A stretch of 64,000 nucleotides of DNA. It comes from Archangium sp. (GTDB lineage: Bacteria > Myxococcota > Myxococcia > Myxococcales > Myxococcaceae). The notes below the pieces were generated by a model. The model worked only from the letters and a program-made list of their open reading frames with translations. It had not been told where the DNA came from and ran no database searches. Below are positions 39,181 to 48,033 of the stretch, piece by piece; position 1 is the stretch's first letter; each line of letters opens with the position of its first letter. The stretch lies in NCBI GenBank assembly GCA_030681645.1, contig JAUXRX010000065.1, positions 1 to 64,000 of the forward strand, written 5' to 3'. The translations under genes were made by a program, and so were the position numbers.

Positions 39181-40590
39181 TCAGTGCGCGGCGGCGGCGT
39201 TGCCCTGCGGCTTCGCGTTCCACACCCGCGTGCACAGGAGCAGCCCGATGATCGCCATCGGCACCATCGCCATCGGCCAGCTGATCCAGTTCGCGGCCAC
39301 CTTGGCGAGGTCACCCTGGGGCAGCACGCGCCCGACGATCAACGACTGGAGCCCGGTGCCCAGGTACACGAAGCCGTCGATGATGCCGACCGCCACGCCG
39401 GTGTTCTTGCGCCCGCCGAAGTCGGCGCTGGCGGTGCCCGAGAGCATGCCGTGCACGCCCACGTAGTTGAGCGCCATGAACACCAGCACCCAGCCCACCC
39501 ACGACTGCTCGAGGAAGAAGAACATGGCGATCGAGCCCACCGCGATGCCCGCGTAGAGCACCGAGGCCACCGGCCCCCTCCGCGAGTGGAACACGCGATC
39601 GCTGATCACCCCGGCGAACATGCCGCCGACGATGCCGAACACGCACAGCAGCAGGCCCCAGTTCGCCGAGACGAAGTCGTCCTGCAGCGACACGGCCTTG
39701 GCGAACTTCGGGTACCAGGACATCACGCCGTTGCGCAGGAACCCGGTGCAGAACTCGATCGCCACGATGATCATGATCACCGGGTTCTTCACCATCTTGA
39801 GGAACACCTGCGCGGCGGTGGGTGGCTTCTCGCCGGCCACCTCGGCGGTCGACGCGTCGCCCAGATCGAAGTCGGCGTGGCCGGTGTGGCTGGGCGTGTC
39901 ACGCACCAGGAAGAGATCGGCGATGAACACCGCGAGCAGGATCGCCGCGGGCACGAAGAACACCAGCCAGGGCGACCCGGGGTTGCCCTTCACGATCGCC
40001 CGGCTCCAGTCGTAGCCGAAGTAGATCCCCAGGCTGATCAAGATGCCGAACACGCCGCCCTGCTGGCCGCGCTCGCGCACGTGGAACCAGGCCGCGTTCA
40101 CCTTGACGATGGAGACCGCGCCGAAGCTCTGGAAGTACATGTTGAGGCCGTAGAGCACCGACAGCCACACCAGCAGCCCGCCGGGGGGCGCGAAGTTCTG
40201 GCCGACCACCGCGTACACCAGCCCGCCCATGAGCAGGTTCGACCCCGCCGAGCCCGCCGCAGCGATCAGGATGGTCAGGCGGCCGCCGAGCTTGTCGGTG
40301 AGCGGCCCGTTGATCAGGAACGACAGGCCGTACACCCACGCACCCACCGCGAAGATGGTGCCGAAGGCGGCGTTGTCGAGCTGCTTGATGGCGCTGGTCG
40401 CCTCGTTGATGTTGTAGCGGGCGAAGTAGAGGAACGCGTACGTCATTCCCAGCGGGAACCAGTTCCAGAACCGGCGCTTCTTGAACGCCTCGCTGTGCCC
40501 CAGCTCGACCTTCGGCAGCCGCGAGAGCACCAACGCGATCGCGGCCAGGAGGAGGACGATGGGGAGCAGGTTCGACAGCCACGCCGGCAT
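39181..40590 (-). CDS. Organophosphate:phosphate antiporter (GlpT/UhpT-like MFS)
   Basis: The protein of about 469 residues has 12 hydrophobic segments. The OPA-family signature is near the N-terminus: RFWNWFPLGMTYAFLYFARY with NINEATSAI. Later LTDKLGGRLTILI (MFS loop 2-3), NMYFQSFGAVSIVKVNAAWF and GGRKNTGVAVGIIDGFVYLG are all typical of GlpT/UhpT/UhpC. The family exchanges glycerol-3-phosphate or hexose phosphates for inorganic phosphate; the exact substrate is not readable. Start ATG 40590; a GTG six codons upstream is also possible. It is divergent from the next gene across about 100 bp. Confidence 0.92.
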   Translation of the reverse strand: MPAWLSNLLPIVLLLAAIALVLSRLPKVELGHSEAFKKRRFWNWFPLGMTYAFLYFARYNINEATSAIKQLDNAAFGTIFAVGAWVYGLSFLINGPLTDKLGGRLTILIAAAGSAGSNLLMGGLVYAVVGQNFAPPGGLLVWLSVLYGLNMYFQSFGAVSIVKVNAAWFHVRERGQQGGVFGILISLGIYFGYDWSRAIVKGNPGSPWLVFFVPAAILLAVFIADLFLVRDTPSHTGHADFDLGDASTAEVAGEKPPTAAQVFLKMVKNPVIMIIVAIEFCTGFLRNGVMSWYPKFAKAVSLQDDFVSANWGLLLCVFGIVGGMFAGVISDRVFHSRRGPVASVLYAGIAVGSIAMFFFLEQSWVGWVLVFMALNYVGVHGMLSGTASADFGGRKNTGVAVGIIDGFVYLGTGLQSLIVGRVLPQGDLAKVAANWISWPMAMVPMAIIGLLLCTRVWNAKPQGNAAAAH

Positions 40591-40688
40591 GGACGCGCGG
40601 AGTCCCACTTTCGCCGGGCCGCGTCAAAGCCATTTCACCGTCCGGCCGGTCAGTGGCGTGTCACCTGGTTGTCACATAGATTCAGAGC

Positions 40689-42311
40689 GTGGCAAACCCG
40701 GGTTCCTCCGAACTCTTCGACACCAAAGTCGAAGTACACGACCGAAAACAGTTCGAGCTGAAACTCGAGTACCAGCCCAGCGGCACGGATCCGAAGTCCG
40801 AGTACCTGGTCGATACGATCTTCTTCATTCCGCGCAGCCTCAACATCGACGCCGAGACGTGGAGCCGCGATCAGTTCTACGCCGACCTCCACAACTACGT
40901 GCGGCTCAAGACGCCGGTGCTCTCGTTCGACGAGATCCTCACCGGCTCGCATTCGCCGCTGGTGCAGCTCGAGCAGCGCCTGCCGCTGGGCCTGATGGGC
41001 CCGGTGAGCGAGGTCGTCTACGACGCGAAGATGCTCGCCTGCGTGGCGCGCGGGGCGCTGCGCCGCTTCTCGCGCGGCATGAAGAAGGAATGCGCGCATC
41101 TCCTCCGCGGCGCCGAGACCGACAAGTGCGCCCCCACCGAATCGCCCGCGCACCTGATGGCGCTGGCCCGCAAGTCGATCAACTCGAGCCAGGAGATCCT
41201 CAGGCGCTTCCGCTCGACGTCCGCGCAGCTCGCCGAGAAGTACGACCTGGGCGACAAGGCCCAGGCCGCGCTGCGCCTCGTCGACGAGTACATGAGCCTG
41301 ACCGTCGAGCAGTTCTTCCGGCGCATCGTGGTGCAGATGGAATCGATGCCCCGCTCGGGCGTCTACGTCGAGCTGCGCCGCGAGCTGATGGACGTGGTGA
41401 TTACCGACGAGAGCTATCGCCGCACCCGCAAGTGGCCCTCGGTGCTCGCCGCCGAAGGCGACAACGAGGAATATTCGCACCGCATCGGCTTCCTGAAGAA
41501 GTTCTGCATGAACATCCTCTTCCTCAAGGTGCAGCGCAGCAGCAAGCGCAAGGCCTGGGAAGAGGTGCTCTTCGCCATCGCCGCCGGCGGCTCGATGGCC
41601 TTCGCGCTCGGCGTCGGTCTGTTCGCCCAGAGCCGCTACCCGCAGGCGAGCTTCAACTTCTTCATGCTCGCCGTCGTCGGCTACATGTTCAAAGACCGCA
41701 TGAAGGAAGCGCTGCGCCGCATGCTCGCTGCCTACATGGGCAAGTTCCTCTACGAGCGCACCACGGTGATCGTCGACCCGGTGACCCAGGACGACGTGGG
41801 CGTGTGCCGCGAGAAGCTCGACTACGGCGACAACGTGCAGGTGCCGCCGGAGATCGCGCGGCTGCGCGCGCAGGACGACCTGGTCACCGTGGCCCAGAGC
41901 GAGCTGAGCGAGACGGTGATCCGCTACCGCAAGCGCATCGCCCTCGATTCCGAGATGTTGCCCCGCATCGCCGACGGCATCATCTCGGGCGTCACCGACA
42001 TCATCCGCCTCAACATCGACCGCCTGCTCCACGACATGGACGACCCCGAGTACGCGCTCGACTACGTCGACCTCGAGGACTTCTCGGTGGGCAAGCTGCA
42101 GATGGCCAAGAGCTACCGGGTCGACGTGGCCTTCCGCTTCGCCGTCGACGATGGCCGCCACCAGCGCACCACCGTGCGCCTGGTGCGCTTCGTGCTCGAC
42201 CGCAACGGCATCAAGCGCATGACCGACCTGGTGCCCGAGACCGTGCTCACCGAGAGCGCGCCTGCACACGTCAGCGTGCCGCCGGGGCGGGCCGCGCCTG
42301 TGACGCAGTAA
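40689..42311 (+). CDS. Unknown protein with two central membrane segments
   Basis: The 540-residue protein (GTG start) has no motif I recognise. The first 290 residues are soluble and helical with charged surfaces. Two membrane segments follow at about 293-312 and 316-332 (FAIAAGGSMAFALGVGLFAQ; FFMLAVVGYMF), then a soluble beta-rich domain of about 200 residues (TTVIVDPVTQDD, VDVAFRFAVDD). This layout suggests an inner-membrane hairpin with both large domains on the cytoplasmic side. No neighbour clarifies the role. Worth a structure-based search. Confidence 0.8.
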   Translation: MANPGSSELFDTKVEVHDRKQFELKLEYQPSGTDPKSEYLVDTIFFIPRSLNIDAETWSRDQFYADLHNYVRLKTPVLSFDEILTGSHSPLVQLEQRLPLGLMGPVSEVVYDAKMLACVARGALRRFSRGMKKECAHLLRGAETDKCAPTESPAHLMALARKSINSSQEILRRFRSTSAQLAEKYDLGDKAQAALRLVDEYMSLTVEQFFRRIVVQMESMPRSGVYVELRRELMDVVITDESYRRTRKWPSVLAAEGDNEEYSHRIGFLKKFCMNILFLKVQRSSKRKAWEEVLFAIAAGGSMAFALGVGLFAQSRYPQASFNFFMLAVVGYMFKDRMKEALRRMLAAYMGKFLYERTTVIVDPVTQDDVGVCREKLDYGDNVQVPPEIARLRAQDDLVTVAQSELSETVIRYRKRIALDSEMLPRIADGIISGVTDIIRLNIDRLLHDMDDPEYALDYVDLEDFSVGKLQMAKSYRVDVAFRFAVDDGRHQRTTVRLVRFVLDRNGIKRMTDLVPETVLTESAPAHVSVPPGRAAPVTQ

Positions 42312-42330
42312 GTCACCACTCAAAACCCCC

Positions 42331-42454
42331 AGTCGGCTGCGATTTCGCAACCTTGAGCCCGCCTGGGTTGATGCCGTTCTGGCGCCAAGGGCGCAGCGGA
42401 CCCGACTGAAAAAAATGCGCGCTGGCGACAGAACGGAGATCAACTCAGGCGGGC
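42331..42454. repeat. Structured intergenic element with interleaved inverted repeats
   Basis: An arm at 42357-42386 is complementary to 42424-42454 (about 27 of 31 positions; both arms contain GCCCGCCTG...GTTGAT...CCGTTCTG or its complement). A second pair, AGTCGG-CTGCG at 42331-42341 with CGCAG...CCGACT at 42392-42407, crosses it, so both cannot form as simple hairpins at once. An A7 run lies in the loop. It occupies most of the 168-nt gap between two same-strand genes. It may be a mobile palindrome or a switching RNA. Confidence 0.6.
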
Positions 42455-42479
42455 GAGAGAGTAGAGCGCGCCCTCCCCT

Positions 42480-43217
42480 ATGAGTGACTACCTCCCCCGC
42501 GTCGGCGTCGACTGGCCCCGCACGCTCGAGCAGATCCTCGCCGTGGCCCAGAAGTCCGGCCCGAGCGGGCTGCTCGTCTTCGATCTCGATTCGACCGTCT
42601 TCGACAACCGGCCCCGCCAGGCGCGCATCGTGCGCGAGTTCGGCGCAGCGAAGGGGCTCACCGCGCTCACGAAGTGCCAGCCCTGGCACTTCACCTCGGG
42701 GTGGGACCTGCGCGGCGCGGTCGTCGGGTGCGGCCACACGCAGCAGGAAGCCGACCAGCTCTACGCCGAGCTCAAGGCCTTCTGGCAGGACCGCTTCTTC
42801 ACCAGCGACTACTGCCGCGACGACATCGAGATCGTCGGCGCCCCGCGCTACCTGCACGCGCTCGACTACGTGAAGGCGCGCGTCATCTACGTCACCGGCC
42901 GCCACGAGGGCATGCGCACCGGCACCGAGGCCTGCCTCGAGCGCTGCCGCATGCCCATGCCCAGCCACGGGGGCCAGGTGCAGCTGCTGATGAAGCCGCA
43001 GCTGCCCGACGACGACGACGCGTACAAGCGCGTGGCCCACGAGCAGCTCAAGACGATGGGCACCGTGCTGGCGGCCTTCGACAACGAGCCGATGCACATC
43101 AACGACTACGCGAAGAAGTTCCCTGAGGCGATCCCGGTGCACCTCGCCACCGATCACTCGGGGCGCGACGTGAAGCTCGACCCCCGCTGCATCTCCATTC
43201 CGCACTTCGCGACCTGA
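42480..43217 (+). CDS. HAD-superfamily hydrolase
   Basis: The 245-residue protein has HAD motif I VFDLDSTVFDN (nucleophile D35, acid D37), motif II VTGRHEG and motif III/IV segment VLAAFDNEPMHINDY. Large inserted segments between motif I and II suggest a cap domain. Substrate unknown; the family includes phosphatases of sugars and nucleotides. It lies 70 bp upstream of pdhA in the same direction, but a good ribosome-binding site before pdhA suggests independent translation. Confidence 0.88.
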   Translation: MSDYLPRVGVDWPRTLEQILAVAQKSGPSGLLVFDLDSTVFDNRPRQARIVREFGAAKGLTALTKCQPWHFTSGWDLRGAVVGCGHTQQEADQLYAELKAFWQDRFFTSDYCRDDIEIVGAPRYLHALDYVKARVIYVTGRHEGMRTGTEACLERCRMPMPSHGGQVQLLMKPQLPDDDDAYKRVAHEQLKTMGTVLAAFDNEPMHINDYAKKFPEAIPVHLATDHSGRDVKLDPRCISIPHFAT

Positions 43218-43286
43218 AGTGTGGCGTGTGGGTTTGGCTCTGTTACAAGCCCGCGCTCTCAATCAGCGCTCGAGAAGGAGTCTCAC

Positions 43287-44414
43287 GTGGCCAGCACCGA
43301 ATTGATGCTGACGATGTACCGGAAGATGCTGCTCGCCCGCCGCTTCGAGGAGAAGGCGGGGCAGGCGTACGGTTTGAAGAAGATCCAGGGCTTCTGCCAC
43401 CTCTACATCGGCCAGGAGGCCGTGGTGGTGGGGGTGAACGAAGCCCTGCGCCCCGACGACCCGGTGATGACCGGCTACCGCGATCACGTGCACCCGCTGG
43501 TGCGCGGCGCCGACGCCGGCATGCTCATGGCCGAGCTCTATGGGCGTGACGGCGGCTACTCGAAGGGGAAGGGCGGTTCGATGCACTTCTTCGACATCGA
43601 GCACGCCTTCTACGGCGGCTACGGCATCGTGGGCGGCCAGATCCCCCTGGCGGCCGGCCTCGCGTTCGCCAGCAAGTACCGCAATGAAGATCGCGTGACG
43701 GTGTGCAGCTTCGGCGACGCGGCCTCGAACCAGGGCGCGATGCACGAGACCTTCAACATGGCGGCGAAGTGGAAGCTGCCGGTGCTCTACATCGTCGAGA
43801 ACAACCGCTACGGCATGGGCACCGACATCGCCCGCGTGTCCTCGGTGCCTCAGATCAGCAAGCGCGCGTCGGCGTGGGACATGCGCGGCGAGGCGATCGA
43901 CGGCATGGACGTGCTCACCGTGTACGAGAAGGCGAAGGAGCTGACCGAGTGGATCCGCGCCGGCAACGGCCCGGTGCTGCTCGAGGCGCACACCTATCGC
44001 TTCCGCGGTCACTCGATGTCCGACGCGGCCACCTACCGCACCAAGGACGAGGTCGAGCTCGAGAAGCAGCGCGACCCGATCATCAAGCTGCGCAAGGTGC
44101 TGCTCGACAAGCGCGCCGCCACCGAGGCGCAGCTCGACGCGATCGACGAAGAAGAGAAGGCGATCGTCGAGAAGGCGCTGGCCTTCGCCGACGCCTCGCC
44201 GCTCCCGCCCGATTCCGACATCTGGACGCACACGCTGGTGGAAGAGGGCGAGCCTGACGTGAAGCCCCGCGAGCGCGTGCTCGGCGCCACCGACGTGAAG
44301 TGGCCCGATCACCCCAAAGACTTCCAGGTCACCTGGGACCTCGAGCCGCGCGCCGCGCGGCTTCCGCTGCCCGCGGTCGTCGCCGACGAAGTCGCCAAGA
44401 AAGGAGCGGCCTGA
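43287..44414 (+). CDS. pdhA: Pyruvate dehydrogenase E1 component, alpha subunit
   Basis: The 375-residue protein has MYRKMLLARRFEEKAGQAYG, GFCHLYIGQEAVVVG, GYRDHVHPL, KGGSMHFF and the thiamine-diphosphate motif GDAASNQGAMHETFNMAA...ENN, with Ala in place of one usual Gly. A regulatory-loop-like YRFRGHSMSDAATYR is near residue 255. The heterodimeric E1 decarboxylates pyruvate (or a branched 2-oxoacid; specificity is not certain) and passes the acyl group to E2. The GTG at 43287 has AAGGAG six bases upstream; an in-frame start 66 bases earlier lacks conservation. pdhB follows after 3 bp. Confidence 0.94.
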   Translation: MASTELMLTMYRKMLLARRFEEKAGQAYGLKKIQGFCHLYIGQEAVVVGVNEALRPDDPVMTGYRDHVHPLVRGADAGMLMAELYGRDGGYSKGKGGSMHFFDIEHAFYGGYGIVGGQIPLAAGLAFASKYRNEDRVTVCSFGDAASNQGAMHETFNMAAKWKLPVLYIVENNRYGMGTDIARVSSVPQISKRASAWDMRGEAIDGMDVLTVYEKAKELTEWIRAGNGPVLLEAHTYRFRGHSMSDAATYRTKDEVELEKQRDPIIKLRKVLLDKRAATEAQLDAIDEEEKAIVEKALAFADASPLPPDSDIWTHTLVEEGEPDVKPRERVLGATDVKWPDHPKDFQVTWDLEPRAARLPLPAVVADEVAKKGAA

Positions 44415-44417
44415 ACC

Positions 44418-45398
44418 ATGGCTGAGCTCGCGTACCGTGATGCGCTGAACCAGGCGCTGGCCGAAGAGATGGCGCGCGACCCGCGCGTGTTCCTGATGGG
44501 CGAAGAGGTCGCCCGCTACGACGGCGCCTACAAGGTGTCGAAGGGCCTGCTGGACAAGTTCGGCAGCGCGCGCGTGGTCGACGCGCCGATCTCCGAGCTG
44601 GGCTTCGGCGGCCTCGGCGTGGGCGCGGCGATGGGTGGCCTGCGCCCGGTGATCGAGATGATGACCTGGAACTTCGCCATCCTCGCGATGGACCAGATCG
44701 TCAACAGCGCGGCCAAGCTGCGCCACATGTCGGGCGGCCAGCTGCGCTGCCCCATCGTCTTCCGCGGCCCGAACGGCGCCGGCGGGCGGCTCAGCTCGCA
44801 GCACAGCCAGGCGCTCGAGGCGAACTACGCCCACTTTCCCGGCCTCAGGGTGATCGCCCCGGGCACGCCGGCCGACGCGAAGGGCCTGCTCAAGGCCGCC
44901 ATTCGCGACGACAACCCGGTCATCTTCATGGAAGGCGAGCTGCTCTACGGCGTGAAGGGCGAGGTGCCCGACGGTGAGCACGTGGTGCCCATCGGCAAGG
45001 CCGACATCAAGCGGCCGGGGACCGACGTGACCCTGATCACCTGGTCTCGCATGCTGACCGCCGTGGTGCTGCCTGCCGCCGAGCTGCTGGCGCAGGAAGG
45101 CATCAACGTCGAGGTGCTCGATCTGCGCACCATCAAGCCGTTCGACGAAGAGGCCGTGGCTGCGTCGGTGAAGAAGACCAACCGCGCGGTGATCGTCGAG
45201 GAGGGGTGGGGCTACGCCGGCTTCGGCGCGCACGTGTCCGACTTCATCAGCCGCGAGTGCTTCGACGATCTCGACGCTCCCGTCAGCCGCGTGCACGGGC
45301 TCGACGTGAACATGTCGTACGCCGAGAACCTCGAGCGCCTCATCCTTCCGTCCGCGGCGCGCGTCGTCGAGGCGGTCCACCAGGTCCTGTACCGCTGA
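44418..45398 (+). CDS. pdhB: Pyruvate dehydrogenase E1 component, beta subunit
   Basis: The 326-residue protein shows YRDALNQALAEEMARDPRVF, MGEEVARYDGAYKVSKGLL, DAPISELGFGGLGVGAAMGG, MDQIVNSAAKLRHMSGGQ and the C-terminal transketolase-like half (IVEEGWGYAGFGAHVSDFI). It pairs with pdhA to form the alpha2-beta2 E1. Length is typical. A GAAAGGAG sequence inside the pdhA end serves as its ribosome-binding site. It is part of the pdhA-pdhB-pdhC operon. Confidence 0.96.
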   Translation: MAELAYRDALNQALAEEMARDPRVFLMGEEVARYDGAYKVSKGLLDKFGSARVVDAPISELGFGGLGVGAAMGGLRPVIEMMTWNFAILAMDQIVNSAAKLRHMSGGQLRCPIVFRGPNGAGGRLSSQHSQALEANYAHFPGLRVIAPGTPADAKGLLKAAIRDDNPVIFMEGELLYGVKGEVPDGEHVVPIGKADIKRPGTDVTLITWSRMLTAVVLPAAELLAQEGINVEVLDLRTIKPFDEEAVAASVKKTNRAVIVEEGWGYAGFGAHVSDFISRECFDDLDAPVSRVHGLDVNMSYAENLERLILPSAARVVEAVHQVLYR

Positions 45399-45412
45399 AG
45401 GTTGGAGAAGAC

Positions 45413-46675
45413 ATGCCCATCGCGATTCAGCTCCCTGCGCTTTCGCCCACGATGTCCGAGGGCAAGATCACCAAGTGGCTCAAGAAGGAAGGCGACAAGG
45501 TCAACTCGGGCGACGGCATCGCCGAGTGCGAGACCGACAAGTCGAACCTCGAGATCGAAGCCACCGATGGCGGGATCCTGCTGAAGATCGTCGTTCCCGC
45601 GGGCTCGACGAGCCCGGTGGGCGGGGTGATCGGGTGGATCGGGAAGGCCGGCGAGGCGATCCCCGATGCACCCGCGCCTGCAGCCGCGGCCCCTGCGGCT
45701 CCCTCGGCCGCTCCCACTCCCGCGGCTGCGCGCCCTGCGGCCCCCGTTGCCTCAGCGGTGCCGCCCAGGCCGGTGGCGAAGGCCGCGCCGGTGGCTGCGA
45801 GCACCGAGCGCCTGCGCGTCTCTCCGCTCGCGCGGAAGATGGCGGAGACGCAGGGCATCGATCTCGCCACCGTTCCCGGCTCGGGGCCCAACGGCCGCAT
45901 CGTGAAGCGCGATCTCGAGCAGGCCATCGGCGGACTCGCGAGCCCCGCGGGCGCGAAGAAGGCGGCGACGATCATCCGCTCGGCGCCCGGCGTGCGGCTG
46001 CCGCCTGAAGAGCTGCCGCTGACCACCATGCGCAAGGTGATCGCGCAGCGCCTGGGCGAGGTGAAGCCGGGAGTGCCGCACTTCTACCTGACCATCGACG
46101 TGGAGATGGACCAGGCGCTCAAGCTCCGCGACGAGGCGAAGGCGCAGGACCTGAAGATCTCCGTCAACGACGTGCTGGTGAAGGCGACGGCGATGGCGGT
46201 GCGCAGGTTCCCCCGCATCAACCAGTTCTTCGCGGGCGATCGCATCGTGCAGTTGCACACGGTCGACGTGGGCGTGGCGGTGGCGATCGAAGACGGCCTC
46301 ATCACGCCCCTGGTGCGCGACGCCGACGTGAAGGGCCTGGCGGAGATCGCCCAGGAGATCCGCGAGCTGGCCGACCGGGCGAAGCGCAAGGCGCTCAAGC
46401 CCGAGGAATACACGGGTGGGTCGATCACCGTGTCCAACCTCGGCATGTTCGGCATCGACAGCTTCATCGCGGTGCTCAACCCGCCGCAGGCCGCGATCCT
46501 CGCGGTGGGCCGGGTCGAGCCGAAGGTCGTGGTGCGCAACGACGCGATGGTGATTCGCCAGATGATGTCGCTCACGCTGTCCGGCGATCACCGCGTCATC
46601 GACGGCGCCGTGGGTGCTCAGTATCTGCAGGAGCTCCGTGCGCTCCTCGAGCACCCGCTGCGGCTGCTCTTTTGA
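45413..46675 (+). CDS. pdhC: Dihydrolipoamide acetyltransferase (E2)
   Basis: The 420-residue protein has one lipoyl domain (lipoyl lysine K43 in CETDKSNLEIEA), an Ala/Pro-rich flexible linker and a peripheral subunit-binding domain (LRVSPLARKMAETQGIDLAT, PNGRIVKRDLE). The catalytic domain ends LTLSGDHRVIDGAVGAQYLQ, with the active-site His and Asp of HRVxDG. It forms the core of the 2-oxoacid dehydrogenase complex and transfers the acetyl group to CoA. ATG 45413 has GGAGAAG upstream. No E3 (lpd) gene is in view. Its stop overlaps the possible TTG start of the following lipoprotein. Confidence 0.96.
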   Translation: MPIAIQLPALSPTMSEGKITKWLKKEGDKVNSGDGIAECETDKSNLEIEATDGGILLKIVVPAGSTSPVGGVIGWIGKAGEAIPDAPAPAAAAPAAPSAAPTPAAARPAAPVASAVPPRPVAKAAPVAASTERLRVSPLARKMAETQGIDLATVPGSGPNGRIVKRDLEQAIGGLASPAGAKKAATIIRSAPGVRLPPEELPLTTMRKVIAQRLGEVKPGVPHFYLTIDVEMDQALKLRDEAKAQDLKISVNDVLVKATAMAVRRFPRINQFFAGDRIVQLHTVDVGVAVAIEDGLITPLVRDADVKGLAEIAQEIRELADRAKRKALKPEEYTGGSITVSNLGMFGIDSFIAVLNPPQAAILAVGRVEPKVVVRNDAMVIRQMMSLTLSGDHRVIDGAVGAQYLQELRALLEHPLRLLF

Positions 46676-47673
46676 CCCCGGTGCTCCCTCTCCCTGCGAA
46701 GCGGGGAGAGGGTTGGGGTGAGGGGCGCCTGCTGCTGCTTCTTCTTCTCGCATCCTGCGCGACACCCTCAGCGGGGCAGGGAGGAGCCCGCTTCGACCCC
46801 GTCACCCCCACGGCGCTGACCCTCCCGCCACCCGCGCTCTTCGCGGTCTGCTGGCCCCAGGACGCGCACCCCGCCCAGCGCATCGCGCTGACCTTCGTCG
46901 ACAAGGACGTGCTCTTCGAAGCGAAGGAAGGCGCGAGCAACTCGACCGGCCGCTGCATCCGGGAGATCGCCGCCACGGTGAAGTGGGCCACCACGCCCGT
47001 CACCCTCGAAGTGGCCCCGCCGCAACAACCGATCGACGGCTGGGCGGTGCTGGCCTGGGTGAAACTCCTTTCCTCCTCGCGCTTCGGGCCCGAGCGGGGG
47101 CTCATCGACCCCGCGCCGCTGGTGAGCGCCTGCCTGTCGAAGGCCGGCCCGGTGCGCCCGTCGACGAGCTTCCTGGTGCGCCACACGCCGGGCTTCGAGG
47201 TGAGAGCACTCCCTTCCGCCCTGTCCGATTCCGAGCGCTGCGTCGAGGCGGCGCTGAGCGCGACGGCCTGGCCGTCGAGTCGCGAGCTCTTCTTCCAATT
47301 CAGCTCCACGCAGCACGCGCCTGCCGCGGAAGGTGACGTCTCGGCCTACGTGGCGCCGTCCGTGAGCACGGGCGTAGCGCTCGACCCGCTGCTGGTGAAG
47401 GACGTCGTACGGCTCGCGGGCCCGAAGGTCGCGGCCTGCTGGGACGCCGCCCTCGTTCGCCGCACCACCATCGGAGGCGGCCGCACCTTCCGCTTCCGCG
47501 TCGACGACACCGGCGCGGTGACGAACGCGTGGGTGACGGGAACGATGAGCGAGGGCGCGACCGCTGCCGACTACCTGCTCGATCGCTGCCTCGGCGACAC
47601 GCTCAAGGGCCTGCACTTCCCCCCGAGCGCGGGCGACGGCGTCTACACCTGGGTCTTCGCGACGCGGGGATAG
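46672..47673 (+). CDS. Lipoprotein whose 5' end is REP-derived, AgmX-like C-terminus
   Basis: The frame of about 333 residues reads MTPVLPLPAKRGEGWGEGR and then LLLLLLLASC, a lipoprotein signal. The stretch LPLPAKRGEGWGEG is the translation of a family R repeat (46684-46726). The only in-frame ordinary starts are TTG 46672 and GTG 46681, both before or at the repeat. No ATG, GTG or TTG lies between the repeat and the hydrophobic core; a CTG does, with GAGGGG from the repeat just upstream. The C-terminal 100 residues (AACWDAALVRRT, RFRVDDTGAVTNAWV, CLGDTLKGLHFPP) resemble the myxobacterial AgmX/PglI tail. The start is therefore uncertain; the body of the gene is convincing. Confidence 0.75.
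   Translation: MTPVLPLPAKRGEGWGEGRLLLLLLLASCATPSAGQGGARFDPVTPTALTLPPPALFAVCWPQDAHPAQRIALTFVDKDVLFEAKEGASNSTGRCIREIAATVKWATTPVTLEVAPPQQPIDGWAVLAWVKLLSSSRFGPERGLIDPAPLVSACLSKAGPVRPSTSFLVRHTPGFEVRALPSALSDSERCVEAALSATAWPSSRELFFQFSSTQHAPAAEGDVSAYVAPSVSTGVALDPLLVKDVVRLAGPKVAACWDAALVRRTTIGGGRTFRFRVDDTGAVTNAWVTGTMSEGATAADYLLDRCLGDTLKGLHFPPSAGDGVYTWVFATRG
46684..46726. repeat. REP-like repeat, family R (copy 2)
   Basis: Nearly identical to copy 1 at 31203. It lies inside the 5' end of the lipoprotein frame and 9 bp after the pdhC stop, so it is read as codons there. Confidence 0.85.
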
Positions 47674-47676
47674 CAG

Positions 47677-47719
47677 GCCCCTCACCCCAACCCTCTCCCC
47701 GCTTCGCAGGGAGAGGGAG
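47677..47719. repeat. REP-like repeat, family R (copy 3, inverted)
   Basis: Reverse complement of copy 2 and almost identical to it. It begins 4 bp after the stop of the lipoprotein gene, so that gene is bracketed by inverted copies. It also lies next to the stop of the convergent PilZ gene. Confidence 0.85.
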
Positions 47720-47724
47720 ACGAG

Positions 47725-48024
47725 CTACTTCGCGTGCCGCTGCAGCACGTCGAGTTGCTGCGACTCGAGCCGGGTGAACTGCAAGCCTGAGCCGGGAGGC
47801 TGAGTCGACACCCGCCGCACCTGCGCCTGGAAGCTCAACGGCCCGCTGGGAAACTCGATCGTCACCGCGGTGAGCGAGCCGGTGCTGAGCATCACGCCCT
47901 CGAGGAAGAGCCCTCCCATCGAGAGATCCGCGCAGGTGCCGCGCACCGGCCCTCGCGGGCCCTCGGCCGAAGCGGGAAACCGGCAGGCCACCCGCGGAAA
48001 CTGACGACGCTCGTCCGGCTGCAC
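47725..48024 (-). CDS. PilZ-domain protein (c-di-GMP binding)
   Basis: The 99-residue protein is a single PilZ domain. The two binding motifs are intact: RxxxR as RQFPR (residues 7-11) and D/NxSxxG as DLSMGG (33-38). Stand-alone PilZ proteins act as c-di-GMP adaptors for motility, polysaccharide or secretion machinery. It follows fau by 9 bp on the same strand, so it may be transcribed from the 6S RNA/fau promoter. Confidence 0.9.
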   Translation of the reverse strand: MQPDERRQFPRVACRFPASAEGPRGPVRGTCADLSMGGLFLEGVMLSTGSLTAVTIEFPSGPLSFQAQVRRVSTQPPGSGLQFTRLESQQLDVLQRHAK

Positions 48025-48033
48025 CTCGAAAGA

